Shown one piece after another: positions 25,172-31,848 of a stretch of 64,000 nucleotides of DNA. The number at the start of each line of letters is the position of its first letter. Positions within the stretch are counted from its first letter, which is position 1. Both the position numbers and the translations under genes were made by a program. The notes beneath the pieces were generated by a model, which did not search any database, was not told the origin of the DNA, and saw only the letters and a program-made list of their open reading frames with translations. Where the stretch lies: contig CAYFZO010000009.1 in assembly GCA_964347615.1 (NCBI GenBank), positions 10,978-74,977 of the forward strand, given 5' to 3'. This stretch comes from CAYFZO01 sp964347615 (GTDB lineage Bacteria > Pseudomonadota > Gammaproteobacteria > Poriferisulfidales > Oxydemutatoraceae).

Positions 25172-25945
25172 GTGGCAAGGATCTACGCGATTACGAACCA
25201 GAAAGGCGGCGTCGGCAAGACCACCACGGCGGTCAACCTTGCAGCATCGCTCGCCGCGACCGGTCGCAAGGTGCTGCTTGTCGACGTCGACCCGCAGGGC
25301 AACTCGACGCTCGGCAGCGGCATCAACAAGCGCGAACTGGACGCCTCCGTCGCCGACGTCCTGATGCAGCGGCGTGCAACCCGCGACTGTGTCACCGCCG
25401 CGCAGGTGGGCGGCTACGACGTGCTCGGCGCAAACGACGAACTGACCGTCGCCGAAGTTCGGTTGCTCGAGGTCAACGGCCGTGAATTTCGCCTGCGCGA
25501 TGCACTGGCGCCGCTGCGCGACGAATACGATCACGTCCTGATCGATTGCCCGCCGACGCTGAGCACCCTCACGATCAACGCGCTGGTTGCGGCACACGGC
25601 GTCATCATTCCGATCCAGTGCGAATATTTCGCTCTCGAAGGACTGTCGTCCCTGCAACAGACGATCGAGCGGCTGCGCGAGACGGTCAACCCCGAACTGC
25701 ACGTGGAAGGCGTGCTGCGCACGATGTTCGACCCGCGCAACAACCTTGCACGCGACGTGTCCGAGCAGCTCCACCGTCATTTCGACAAGGAGCTGTACGA
25801 GGCCGTCATTCCGCGCAACGTGACTCTGGCCGAGGCACCCAGCCACGGTCTGCCCGCGTTGCAGTACGATAAGAAAGCGCGCGGCACGCAAGCCTATCTG
25901 ATGCTCGCGGGTGAAATCCTCAGCCGCGAAGCGGCGCAAGCGTAG
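25172..25945 (+). CDS. parA: chromosome-partitioning ATPase ParA (Soj)
   Basis: A 257-residue Walker-type ATPase. The deviant Walker A motif KGGVGKTTTAVNLA follows ARIYAITNQ. VLLVDVDPQGNSTLGSG and HVLIDCPPTLSTLTINAL are the switch and Walker B parts. It drives segregation of the origin region together with ParB. GTG start at 25172, 7 bases after rsmG. parB follows at once. I looked for a classical parS palindrome nearby and did not find one. Confidence 0.97.
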   Translation: MARIYAITNQKGGVGKTTTAVNLAASLAATGRKVLLVDVDPQGNSTLGSGINKRELDASVADVLMQRRATRDCVTAAQVGGYDVLGANDELTVAEVRLLEVNGREFRLRDALAPLRDEYDHVLIDCPPTLSTLTINALVAAHGVIIPIQCEYFALEGLSSLQQTIERLRETVNPELHVEGVLRTMFDPRNNLARDVSEQLHRHFDKELYEAVIPRNVTLAEAPSHGLPALQYDKKARGTQAYLMLAGEILSREAAQA

Positions 25946-25961
25946 CGACGGGAGAAACGAC

Positions 25962-26810
25962 TTGGCCAAAAAACGCAAAGGACTCGGCAACCTCGGGGTT
26001 GACGCGCTGCTGACCGGAAGCAAGCCTCTCGCCGGCGAACGTCTCGTCGACGTCGGCATCGAACGCATCCGGCCCGGGCGTTATCAGCCGCGGATCCGCA
26101 TGGACGACGAAAAGATCGAAGAACTCGCGACTTCGATCAAAAGCCAGGGGTTGATTCAGCCGCTCGTCTTGCGCGCCGTGAGCGACGGCGGCTACGAGCT
26201 GATTGCCGGGGAACGCCGCTGGCGGGCGGCGCAACGCGCGGGGCTCGAAACGGTGCCCGCAATCATCAGGAAAGCCGACGAGAGAACGGCCGCGGCTCTC
26301 TCGCTGATTGAAAACATCCAGCGCGAAGACCTGAACGCGCTCGAGGAAGCGAACGCGCTGCAGCAGCTTGCGGTGAAGTTTGACCTCAAGCACCAGGAGA
26401 TAGCCGATCTCATCGGCCGCTCACGCCCCGGAGTCACCAACCTGATACGCCTGCTCGACCTTGCGCCCGAGGCACGCGAACTGCTCGAGAGCGGCACCCT
26501 CGAGATGGGGCACGGCCGGGCGCTGCTGCGGCTGCCGCGCGCCAAGCAGGGCCCCGCGGGACAAGAGATCGCGGCGAAACATCTGACGGTGCGCGAGACC
26601 GAGGATTACGTCGAGGCCTTGCTCGGCAAAGGCAAAAAGAAGAAGAAGCGCCCGCCGCGCCCGCCCGAGATTCCGGCACTCGAACGCGAGCTCGCCGAAC
26701 GTCTCGGCACGTCGGTGCACATCCAGCACGGCAAAAAAGGCGGCAAGGTTACGATTCGCTACACGAGCTTGGACGTGCTCGACGGCGTACTGAGAAAGAT
26801 AAAAGGCTGA
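25962..26810 (+). CDS. parB: chromosome-partitioning protein ParB (Spo0J)
   Basis: A 282-residue CTP-dependent DNA clamp. The start is TTG 25962 (AKKRKGLGNLGVDALL). The CTPase motif region is SIKSQGLIQPLVLR with GERRWRAAQRAGL and ENIQREDLNALEEA. The parS-binding helix-turn-helix is QEIADLIGRSRPGVTNLIRL. The C-terminal dimerisation domain ends DGVLRKIKG, preceded by a lysine-rich linker (KGKKKKKRP). It completes the housekeeping cluster; an accessory island follows. Confidence 0.96.
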   Translation: MAKKRKGLGNLGVDALLTGSKPLAGERLVDVGIERIRPGRYQPRIRMDDEKIEELATSIKSQGLIQPLVLRAVSDGGYELIAGERRWRAAQRAGLETVPAIIRKADERTAAALSLIENIQREDLNALEEANALQQLAVKFDLKHQEIADLIGRSRPGVTNLIRLLDLAPEARELLESGTLEMGHGRALLRLPRAKQGPAGQEIAAKHLTVRETEDYVEALLGKGKKKKKRPPRPPEIPALERELAERLGTSVHIQHGKKGGKVTIRYTSLDVLDGVLRKIKG

Positions 26811-26978
26811 AACTTCCTTCGCCCCTCATGATCCCCGCGCCTCATCTGAAATAGGGCGGGGAAGAGAGAAACAACGTGGACGGGATTTCGGTTAAGTCGA
26901 CCGGTTTGCTCACGACGTTGCATTCTTGTCTTACCTGTATGAATGCAAGACCCCTTGAGGCATAAGGTATATAAATCC

Positions 26979-27179
26979 CTAAGGAAGCCTCTCGATCCCT
27001 GCCATTCCGATCAGGGTGGCGGTGTAGAGGCCGATAGCGGACAAAGTCAAAAGAAACGCGCCGATAAAAATGCCGGCGATCCACTTGATAACACCTTCTT
27101 TGACGTCCTTGAGCTTCCGGTCGAGCCTTTGCTCAAGGTTTCTGATCTCTTCGTGAAATTGTTCAGAGGTGATTTCCAT
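26979..27179 (-). CDS. coiled-coil membrane microprotein, family member 1 (66 aa)
   Basis: MEITSEQFHEEIRNLEQRLD begins an amphipathic, charged N-terminal half with heptad spacing, followed by a long hydrophobic segment (WIAGIFIGAFLLTLSAIGLY). The domain order, a short coiled coil then one membrane anchor near the C-terminus, matches other small genes in this island (27415, 27788, 28192, 30087, 31197 and 30958). A close paralogue at 30087 has four extra residues (QKLD) in the coil. It is loosely similar in plan to DUF1640-type proteins. Function unknown. Confidence 0.6.
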   Translation of the reverse strand: MEITSEQFHEEIRNLEQRLDRKLKDVKEGVIKWIAGIFIGAFLLTLSAIGLYTATLIGMAGIERLP

Positions 27180-27213
27180 TGTTGCCGTCTGTGCACCGCC
27201 GGCGATCCTTTGA

Positions 27214-27375
27214 TTATTTGGAGATCTCCTTCATATCGCTGGTGAATTGTTCCATCGCGGGGGCGATGAGTGTGAGCCAGAGAAGAACCATGATTACGGC
27301 AAGCACCATGCACCTCGTTACATCCCAAGCAAGGCAAGACATCGCCCTCCCCAAGATTCTTTTCAGGAAGTCCAC
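27214..27375 (-). CDS. single-pass membrane microprotein (53 aa)
   Basis: A short frame from GTG 27375 (VDFLKRILGRAM) or ATG 27342. It has one clear transmembrane helix (CMVLAVIMVLLWLTLIAPAM) and a short polar tail ending MKEISK. It sits between two coiled-coil microprotein genes on the same strand and may be a lone anchor from the same family or a decayed member. Coding potential is inferred from the helix and position only. Confidence 0.35.
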   Translation of the reverse strand: MDFLKRILGRAMSCLAWDVTRCMVLAVIMVLLWLTLIAPAMEQFTSDMKEISK

Positions 27376-27414
27376 GGGTTTGTCTGTTGCTTGAGTTTGA
27401 TGTGCTCGCCCCCC

Positions 27415-27672
27415 TTATCTGACGAGCATGGGAGACGAGGTAACCACGGCGGAAATTGAGGCGAGAACCACGACCGCGCCGATGAAAATACCGATGGCCC
27501 ACTGGGTCGTCTTGATTTGGGCCGCAGCAATCGCTTGTTCGAGTTTGCGCTGACCCTCCTCAAGCTTATGCTGACTTTCTTCGAGCTTGTGGATGTCTTG
27601 CTTGACCCCGTGAAGATCCTGCTTGACCTCTTGAAGCTCCTGTCGGACGAATTGCTCGAACGTCGTGTCCAC
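27415..27672 (-). CDS. coiled-coil membrane microprotein, member 2 (85 aa)
   Basis: An N-terminal coil of about 45 residues built on heptads (VRQELQEVKQDLHGVKQDI, then KLEESQHKLEEGQRKLEQAI) precedes a helix of about 22 hydrophobic residues (WAIGIFIGAVVVLASISAVV). Its GIFIGA motif is shared with the members at 26979 and 30087, and its QxKLEE/Q repeats with those at 27788 and 28192. It could oligomerise at the inner membrane. No enzyme motif is visible. Confidence 0.6.
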   Translation of the reverse strand: MDTTFEQFVRQELQEVKQDLHGVKQDIHKLEESQHKLEEGQRKLEQAIAAAQIKTTQWAIGIFIGAVVVLASISAVVTSSPMLVR

Positions 27673-27740
27673 AATCTACTTCCTCATTCTATCAAGGAAA
27701 TTTCCCGCCGGGGAGAATGCTCCCTCAAGGGCGAAAGAAA

Positions 27741-27763
27741 GCGCCCCGCATAAGGCGGGGCGC
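27741..27763 (-). terminator. hairpin terminator after the 27788-28075 gene
   Basis: GCGCCCCGC and GCGGGGCGC pair around a short loop. On the minus strand the hairpin is followed by a T-rich run, and it lies 25 bases downstream of the stop. An identical hairpin lies at 28145-28167. Confidence 0.6.
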
Positions 27764-27787
27764 AGTATAAAAAGGGTCTGGCGCCTC

Positions 27788-28075
27788 TTATTGAGTCAGC
27801 ATGAAGGACGTGACCAGCACGCTGGATAGCCCTGTGATGATGACGATCGTGCCGACGAAAAGTCCGACCACCCACTGGGTGATCCGGGTCTGACTGTCGC
27901 CGATCGCCTTTTCAAGCTTCTGCTGGCCCTGTTCGAGCTTCTGCTGGCCCTGTTCGAGCTTCTGCTGACTCTGCTCGAGCTTCTGCTGACTCTGCTCGAG
28001 CTTCTCGAGGTCTTTCCTGACCACGACAAACTCCTGCCGGACATATTGCTCAAATTTTTCAAACGAAGTATCCAT
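27788..28075 (-). CDS. coiled-coil membrane microprotein, member 3, four-heptad form (95 aa)
   Basis: The start MDTSFEKFEQYVRQEFVVV is followed by a coil with four successive seven-residue units of the form QQKLEQS or QQKLEQG, then KAIGDSQTRITQWVVGLFVG and a membrane helix rich in I, V and T. An AGGAAG ribosome-binding sequence precedes the ATG at 28075. The protein is the same as that of 28192-28437 except that it has two more heptads (14 residues, 42 bases), so repeat slippage changes coil length in exact heptad steps. Confidence 0.65.
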   Translation of the reverse strand: MDTSFEKFEQYVRQEFVVVRKDLEKLEQSQQKLEQSQQKLEQGQQKLEQGQQKLEKAIGDSQTRITQWVVGLFVGTIVIITGLSSVLVTSFMLTQ

Positions 28076-28144
28076 GACTTCCTTCTTGTCTCGTGCAAAG
28101 GAGATTCCCCGCCGGGGAGAATGCTCCCTCAAGGGCGAAAGAAA

Positions 28145-28167
28145 GCGCCCCGCATAAGGCGGGGCGC
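28145..28167 (-). terminator. hairpin terminator after the 28192-28437 gene
   Basis: Same GCGCCCCGC/GCGGGGCGC hairpin as at 27741-27763, again about 25 bases after the stop and followed on the minus strand by a T-rich run. Confidence 0.6.
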
Positions 28168-28191
28168 AGTATAAAAAGGGTCTGGCGCCTC

Positions 28192-28437
28192 TTATTGAGT
28201 CAGCATGAAGGACGTGACCAGCACGCTGGATAGCCCTGTGATGATGACGATCGTGCCGACGAAAAGTCCGACCACCCACTGGGTGATCCGGGTCTGACTG
28301 TCGCCGATCGCCTTTTCAAGCTTCTGCTGGCCCTGTTCGAGCTTCTGCTGACTCTGCTCGAGCTTCTCGAGGTCTTTCCTGACCACGACAAACTCCTGCC
28401 GGACATATTGCTCAAATTTTTCAAACGAAGTATCCAT
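28192..28437 (-). CDS. coiled-coil membrane microprotein, member 4, two-heptad form (81 aa)
   Basis: Tandem duplicate of the 27788-28075 gene with two rather than four QQKLEQ(S/G) heptads. The N-terminal 28 residues, the linker and the membrane helix are identical. The 5' flank (CTTCCTTCTTGTCTCG on the plus strand) and the 3' terminator are also shared. The perfect conservation outside the coil suggests a very recent duplication in which only coil length has changed. Function unknown. Confidence 0.65.
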   Translation of the reverse strand: MDTSFEKFEQYVRQEFVVVRKDLEKLEQSQQKLEQGQQKLEKAIGDSQTRITQWVVGLFVGTIVIITGLSSVLVTSFMLTQ

Positions 28438-28549
28438 GACTTCCTTCTTGTCTCGTGCAAAGGAGATTCCCCGCCGGGGAGAATGCTCCCTAGCGGGTTA
28501 ATGGTGCCTCATTATACCCCGCGGGGCGGGATGTCGTCGGGTTGTATGG

Positions 28550-28600
28550 GTTCAAAACATATGAGACAAAAGCCCCCCTTTCAAACAGCCATTCCGATGC
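28550..28600 (-). mobile_element. right-end remnant of the IS481/IS3-like element, inverted
   Basis: TGGGTTCAAAACATATGAGACAAAAGCC followed by CCCCTTTCAAACAGCC is the reverse complement of the right end seen at 12060-12097. No transposase domain remains. It ends about 50 bases from the template-like repeat, on the side where a reverse transcriptase gene would be expected in a diversity-generating retroelement. Confidence 0.65.
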
Positions 28601-28647
28601 GCGCTAACGCCACCCTTGAGCGGCGTTATTCCGGCGACAGGCGGCCT

Positions 28648-28740
28648 GCACGAGACGAAACCCGTTGTTGTTGCTGTTTCGGTTCGCCGACCGAAGGTTC
28701 CTGGCATTGTTGTTCCAGGAGCCGCCGCGAACAATGGCCT
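28648..28740 (-). repeat. template-like repeat (candidate DGR TR, shortened)
   Basis: On the minus strand this reads IVRGGSWNNNARNLRSANRN followed by SNNNGFRLVQA, rich in AAC/AAT codons as in DGR template repeats. It aligns with 28944-29060 at the 3' end of the adjacent FGE-fold gene. Over 60 gap-free positions I count 11 differences, 9 of them at adenines of this copy (coding sense); only 2 of the 47 non-adenine positions differ. It lacks 24 bases present in the variable copy. The frame has stops nearby, so it is not the end of a second full gene. Confidence 0.6.
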
Positions 28741-28932
28741 CATTTGGCAACAGCCCTCGAAAATTTTACTTCGCTGAATATCTTTTTCCGCAACCCGCGG
28801 GTCGCGCCGTGTTGAGCGTGACCTATCCAACTCATGATACTGGGTCTGAAATCCGGCAATTTACCTCGCCCGCCACGATAAACTTTTTGCATACGCCGAA
28901 AGCGACGGCAAAAGGGAACAAGCACCAAGGGG

Positions 28933-29733
28933 TCATAAGTCCCGCACGAGACGAAACCCGTCGACCCCGTGGTTGCGAATGGCCCGGGGGATCCAGAGCC
29001 GGTACGCCGACCGAAGGAACCAAGCACTAGTGTACCAGGAGCCGCCGCGAACAACGGCCCTATCTGCCTCGTCACAACCCGACACCCAAGCGCGCCCGTC
29101 GCTCGGTGCAAGCTGCTTCCTATGACCAAAACCAACAACATAATCAGTATGCCAGCAGTCCTCCACCCATTCCCATACGTTCCCTAGCATGTCATATAGT
29201 CCCCATGCGTTCGGACTAAAACTTCCTGCCTTGATGGGGCCACTATTACGCCCACCATAATTGGCGTAACGAGACAATAAACTCTCATCATCGCCAAAAT
29301 GATACCTTGTCGCGCTGCCCGCACGAGCCGCATACTCCCACTCAGCCTCCGTCGGAAGACGGTATTTAAGACCCGTTCGATCGTTCAGCCAAGCTATATA
29401 CGCTTGGGCGTCATCCCAAGAAACATTCACAACGGGGGCTTTGTCCCTGTGGTACTCAGCGCCGCTACGACCCGTCGCAGTTTCAAAAGCCCGATACTGA
29501 AAACCCAGCACCTCATACTTCCCAATCGCAAACGACTTGATCGAAACACGGCGAAAAGGTCGTTCACGAAGATTACCGCCGAAAGACTCACTCCCCATCA
29601 GGAAACGGCCTTTCCTTAATTCCACCATCTCGATGTCCGTGGGACCAGCCCGTGCGGCCGACACCGAGACGAAACTCACAAGTGCCGCAATCAAAAATGA
29701 CTGCTTGACGTTGATTTTCACGATTAACTCCAT
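28933..29733 (-). CDS. secreted FGE/SUMF1-fold protein, candidate DGR variable protein
   Basis: A 266-residue protein with a signal peptide (core FLIAALVSFVSVSAARA) and a formylglycine-generating-enzyme fold: RKGRFLMGSE, then YEVLGFQYRAFETATG, VVNVSWDDAQAYIAWLN, KYRLPTEAEWEYAARAG and MLGNVWEWVEDC. FGE-fold (C-type-lectin-like) proteins are frequent DGR targets. Its C-terminus RGGSWYTSAWFLRSAYRLW through GVDGFRLVRDL matches the template-like repeat downstream, with substitutions in the ligand-facing positions. The two catalytic cysteines of true FGE are not evident, so a binding role is more likely. No reverse transcriptase or Avd gene is in the window. Confidence 0.75.
   Translation of the reverse strand: MELIVKINVKQSFLIAALVSFVSVSAARAGPTDIEMVELRKGRFLMGSESFGGNLRERPFRRVSIKSFAIGKYEVLGFQYRAFETATGRSGAEYHRDKAPVVNVSWDDAQAYIAWLNDRTGLKYRLPTEAEWEYAARAGSATRYHFGDDESLLSRYANYGGRNSGPIKAGSFSPNAWGLYDMLGNVWEWVEDCWHTDYVVGFGHRKQLAPSDGRAWVSGCDEADRAVVRGGSWYTSAWFLRSAYRLWIPRAIRNHGVDGFRLVRDL
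28944..29060 (-). repeat. variable-repeat-like 3' end of the FGE-fold gene (candidate DGR VR)
   Basis: It shares constant ends with 28648-28740: CGCGGCGGCTCCTGG at the start and GGGTTTCGTCTCGTGC at the end, the latter where the initiation-of-mutagenic-homology region would lie. Between them AAC codons of the template appear as TAC, ACT and TTC, and AGG as TGG. The stop codon follows 6 bases after the constant end, the usual place of a DGR variable repeat. Confidence 0.6.
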
Positions 29734-30086
29734 GAGTGAGGTTTGTGGGATGAGCAGAGAATAGCGTGACCACTTTGTGCTATATGGTCAGCACATATAT
29801 TGGAACAAAATCAGGCGCCTCGGAATGGCTGTTTGAAAGGGAGGCTTTGTATGGGCTCAGAGAGACGTGAGGCAAAAGCATAATGCCCCCGACCGATACC
29901 GCTGCCATGACGTCAAGGCCAAGGTTGTCGTCCATGAGGGCAGCCTCGGCACCGGCATCGCCTAATCGGCAGCACCAGTTTCGCCCGCGGCTGAAAAAAA
30001 GGGCGGCCAAGAAGCCACCCTGTTCGTAAGAAAGTCCCCTGCAGGAGCGTGCAAATTAAACGACTACGGATTGCTCCGTTGAACGT
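29734..30086. other. intergenic region with joined IS ends
   Basis: About 29813-29845 carries the end of the IS481/IS3-like transposase region (CTCGGAATGGCTGTTTGAAAG), and from about 29850 an element left end (TGGGCTCAGAGAGACG then TGAGGCAAAAGC). The outer part of the right end is missing, so two copies have been joined. The frame around 29890-29960 (DVKAKVVVHEGSLGTGIA) is open for a short way but is not recognised. Otherwise I see no gene. Confidence 0.5.
29994..30021 (-). terminator. rho-independent terminator after the 30087-30299 gene
   Basis: On the minus strand AGGGTGGC, a short loop and GCCGCCC are followed by a run of seven T. It lies about 65 bases after the stop of the microprotein gene. 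Confidence 0.55.
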
Positions 30087-30299
30087 TTAAGGAAGCCTCT
30101 CGAGCCCTGCCATTCCGATCAGGGTGGCGGTGTAGAGGCCGATAGCAGACAGAGTCAAAAGAAGCGCGCCGATAAAGATGCCGGCGATCCACTTGATAAC
30201 ACCTTCTTTGACGTCCTTGAGCTTTTGATCAAGCTTCTGGTCGAGCCTTTGCTCAAGGTTTCTGATCTCTTCGTGAAATTGTTCAGAAGTAATTTCCAT
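30087..30299 (-). CDS. coiled-coil membrane microprotein, member 5 (70 aa)
   Basis: Paralogue of the 26979-27179 gene: MEITSEQFHEEIRNLEQRLD, an added QKLD unit, DVKEGVIKWIAGIFIGALLL and a C-terminal GLERLP. The coil is four residues longer than in its paralogue and the membrane segment has only conservative changes. It has its own terminator. No function is known. Confidence 0.6.
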   Translation of the reverse strand: MEITSEQFHEEIRNLEQRLDQKLDQKLKDVKEGVIKWIAGIFIGALLLTLSAIGLYTATLIGMAGLERLP

Positions 30300-30435
30300 T
30301 ATTAATGTCTCCTGCTAAGCCTGCAGGCCCCTGCGGGAGACCCCACGGAGTTGCGGAAAATCGAGGTGGTGCAGCCTCAATCACATCGTTTTCAGTATAG
30401 TGCAACCGCTGCCGCCCGTAAGAAAGGTTTCTGCC

Positions 30436-30614
30436 GCGGTCGAGATAGTTCGGCGTCCCATCCCAATCATTATCTCGGCTGCGCGGGTTCAGCAGCTCGC
30501 TGCTGTTTCTGGACGGGCCGTAGTTATATCCACTTGATACCGTCCGGCGCCGAACGGATGCGCGAGCGGACATAGGTTCGGTCGCTGCGGTAGTAGCCGC
30601 GAACAAAGACGTCT
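30436..30614 (-). pseudogene. frameshifted remnant of a VxGYxRxxGTYVxxHxRSxPDG-type protein
   Basis: On the minus strand one frame reads VFVRGYYRSDRTYVRSRIRS followed by APDG, the signature of small exported proteins with this repeat. A second frame continues with SRDNDWDGTPNYLDRGRN, similar to their Asp- and Asn-rich tails. The two parts are out of phase and the 5' part is missing. These proteins are common in gram-negative genomes and their function is unknown. Non-functional here. Confidence 0.45.
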
Positions 30615-30664
30615 TCTGCCTATGGCACCGCAATTGGCATGACAGCAGTGCCAGTGACCGTTGT

Positions 30665-30708
30665 CAGGAGAGCGAGGGTTAAGAACAACCTCGCTGTCCT
30701 GTTTTTTG
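30665..30708 (+). terminator. strong rho-independent terminator
   Basis: CAGGAGAGCGAGGG and CCTCGCTGTCCTG form a stem of about 13 pairs around a loop of about 11 bases and are followed by six T. No intact plus-strand gene lies directly upstream, so it may be left from a lost gene or end an unrecognised transcript. Confidence 0.65.
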
Positions 30709-30957
30709 TGTGATATTTATGCGTTTTAGGTGCTCCTGGAGTGTGAATTTAGTGTGTGATATTTGTGCATAGTTGTGAATGAGGATTCTACGGGACCTCG
30801 CCCGGAGCTATTTTCCTGTCTCAGTCAGGTGACGGAGGTTACTGATTTTAATTTTCTACAAGTAGTTGATAATGCAACGCCGAAAGCCTAAATATGGTAT
30901 AAGGCGCATTATGCGCCCCGTGGAGATGAAATAAAACCCCCTACCATAGAGGAAAAC

Positions 30958-31182
30958 ATGATATCACCAGAAGATGAAATAAAGAGCCTATATGACAAGA
31001 TGCAGGTGCTTGAAAGGCGTGTTGAGGGCTTTGTCGCTAAGGGCAATCAAAAAGCGGACAAAGTCGAAGAGAGGCTTCACGGTTTGCACACGCGCACGAC
31101 TCGTTGGGGCATGGGAGTCTTTTTTGTATCTTTGCTCATCCTTGCGATGGTCGGAGGAGCGGTCATAGTCGCTTACATTTGA
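30958..31182 (+). CDS. coiled-coil membrane microprotein, member 6 (74 aa)
   Basis: The start ISPEDEIKSLYDKMQVLERR gives a coiled N-terminal half (about 45 residues with Leu/Val at heptad positions) and a C-terminal membrane helix (WGMGVFFVSLLILAMVGGAV). GAGGAAAAC precedes the ATG. It is the only plus-strand member and converges with member 7, whose stop is 14 bases away. A small GGCGCATTATGCGCC palindrome lies about 45 bases upstream of the start. Confidence 0.6.
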   Translation: MISPEDEIKSLYDKMQVLERRVEGFVAKGNQKADKVEERLHGLHTRTTRWGMGVFFVSLLILAMVGGAVIVAYI

Positions 31183-31196
31183 GACTGCGGTGGCGA

Positions 31197-31418
31197 CTAT
31201 CGCACCAGCGCAAAAATCGTAGCATAGACTCCAACAGCGCTTAATCCCGCTAAGATAAAGACGCCTGCGGTGGCGAGCATCCACCTAAACAAAGTGGGCT
31301 CATCCTGGTCAATTAAACGCTCCAACTCATCAAATCTTTTATTGACTTCTCCAAGCTCATTAGTTTTTCTTTCAATGTCTTGAAGTTTTTTATGCAGAGT
31401 GTCAAGTGTAATCTTCAT
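31197..31418 (-). CDS. coiled-coil membrane microprotein, member 7 (73 aa)
   Basis: MKITLDTLHKKLQDIERKTN continues as a heptad-patterned coil (ELGEVNKRFDELERLIDQDE), followed by a membrane helix (MLATAGVFILAGLSAVGVYA). It has the same plan as the other members but little direct sequence identity. AGGAGC-like sequence precedes the ATG. It converges with member 6. Confidence 0.6.
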   Translation of the reverse strand: MKITLDTLHKKLQDIERKTNELGEVNKRFDELERLIDQDEPTLFRWMLATAGVFILAGLSAVGVYATIFALVR

Positions 31419-31547
31419 GGAAAGCTCCTTATAGTTTTCGCGCGTTTAGGTGTGTGTCTTGTCATCACTAATCTTTCTTCACACACTCAAACGTCGCAGG
31501 CGCGTACATATTATTATACACACTAATTTTTACTTGTAGCAGTACCT

Positions 31548-31670
31548 GTGTAAGGAGCACATATAACTGTCCGGTTTTCTGATGGTTTTTCCACACCCTG
31601 ACAGGAGGAAAGCCCATGAGACGGACACTTTGGCTACAGGAGACCCGACTACCGAGGAAACGCCGGTTGC
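31548..31670 (+). mobile_element. 5' remnant of a second IS family (ISNCY-like)
   Basis: GTGTAAGGAGCACATATAACTG followed by TCCGGTTTT is an IS end that recurs at 51225-51306. Downstream an ATG at 31618 begins MRRTLWLQETRLP, which resembles the start of ISNCY-type transposases, but similarity is lost after about 13 codons. This is a remnant between the microprotein island and ribF. The region 31419-31547 before it holds no recognisable gene. Confidence 0.5.
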
Positions 31671-31848
31671 TGCGTAGAGTCCGCCGCACAACCGCCCGCC
31701 GGAAAGCACCCCCGAGGTGCCTTGCAGCAAGCAAGACAAAAGCGGACATTTCTATTTGCTGCTAACAGCGTCCGCAGGGACGCTCTCCGACAGGAAAGGC
31801 GCCGTTGCAGCCTTTTATAATGCCGGTATCAAAACGGGTTTCTTCCTC

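Noticed and set aside
24500..27000. parS site near parA-parB
   Set aside because: I looked for the classical TGTTTCACGTGAAACA palindrome or close variants and did not see one. It may lie outside the window.
28552..28830. 92-codon minus-strand frame over the template-like repeat
   Set aside because: It is out of phase with the FGE-fold reading (GGSWNNN frame) and shows Arg/Thr-rich nonsense. The repeat itself is the signal.
31748..31848. FMN riboswitch in front of ribF
   Set aside because: The short hairpin-like sequence around 31765-31790 does not show the conserved FMN-riboswitch helices, and mobile debris lies just upstream.
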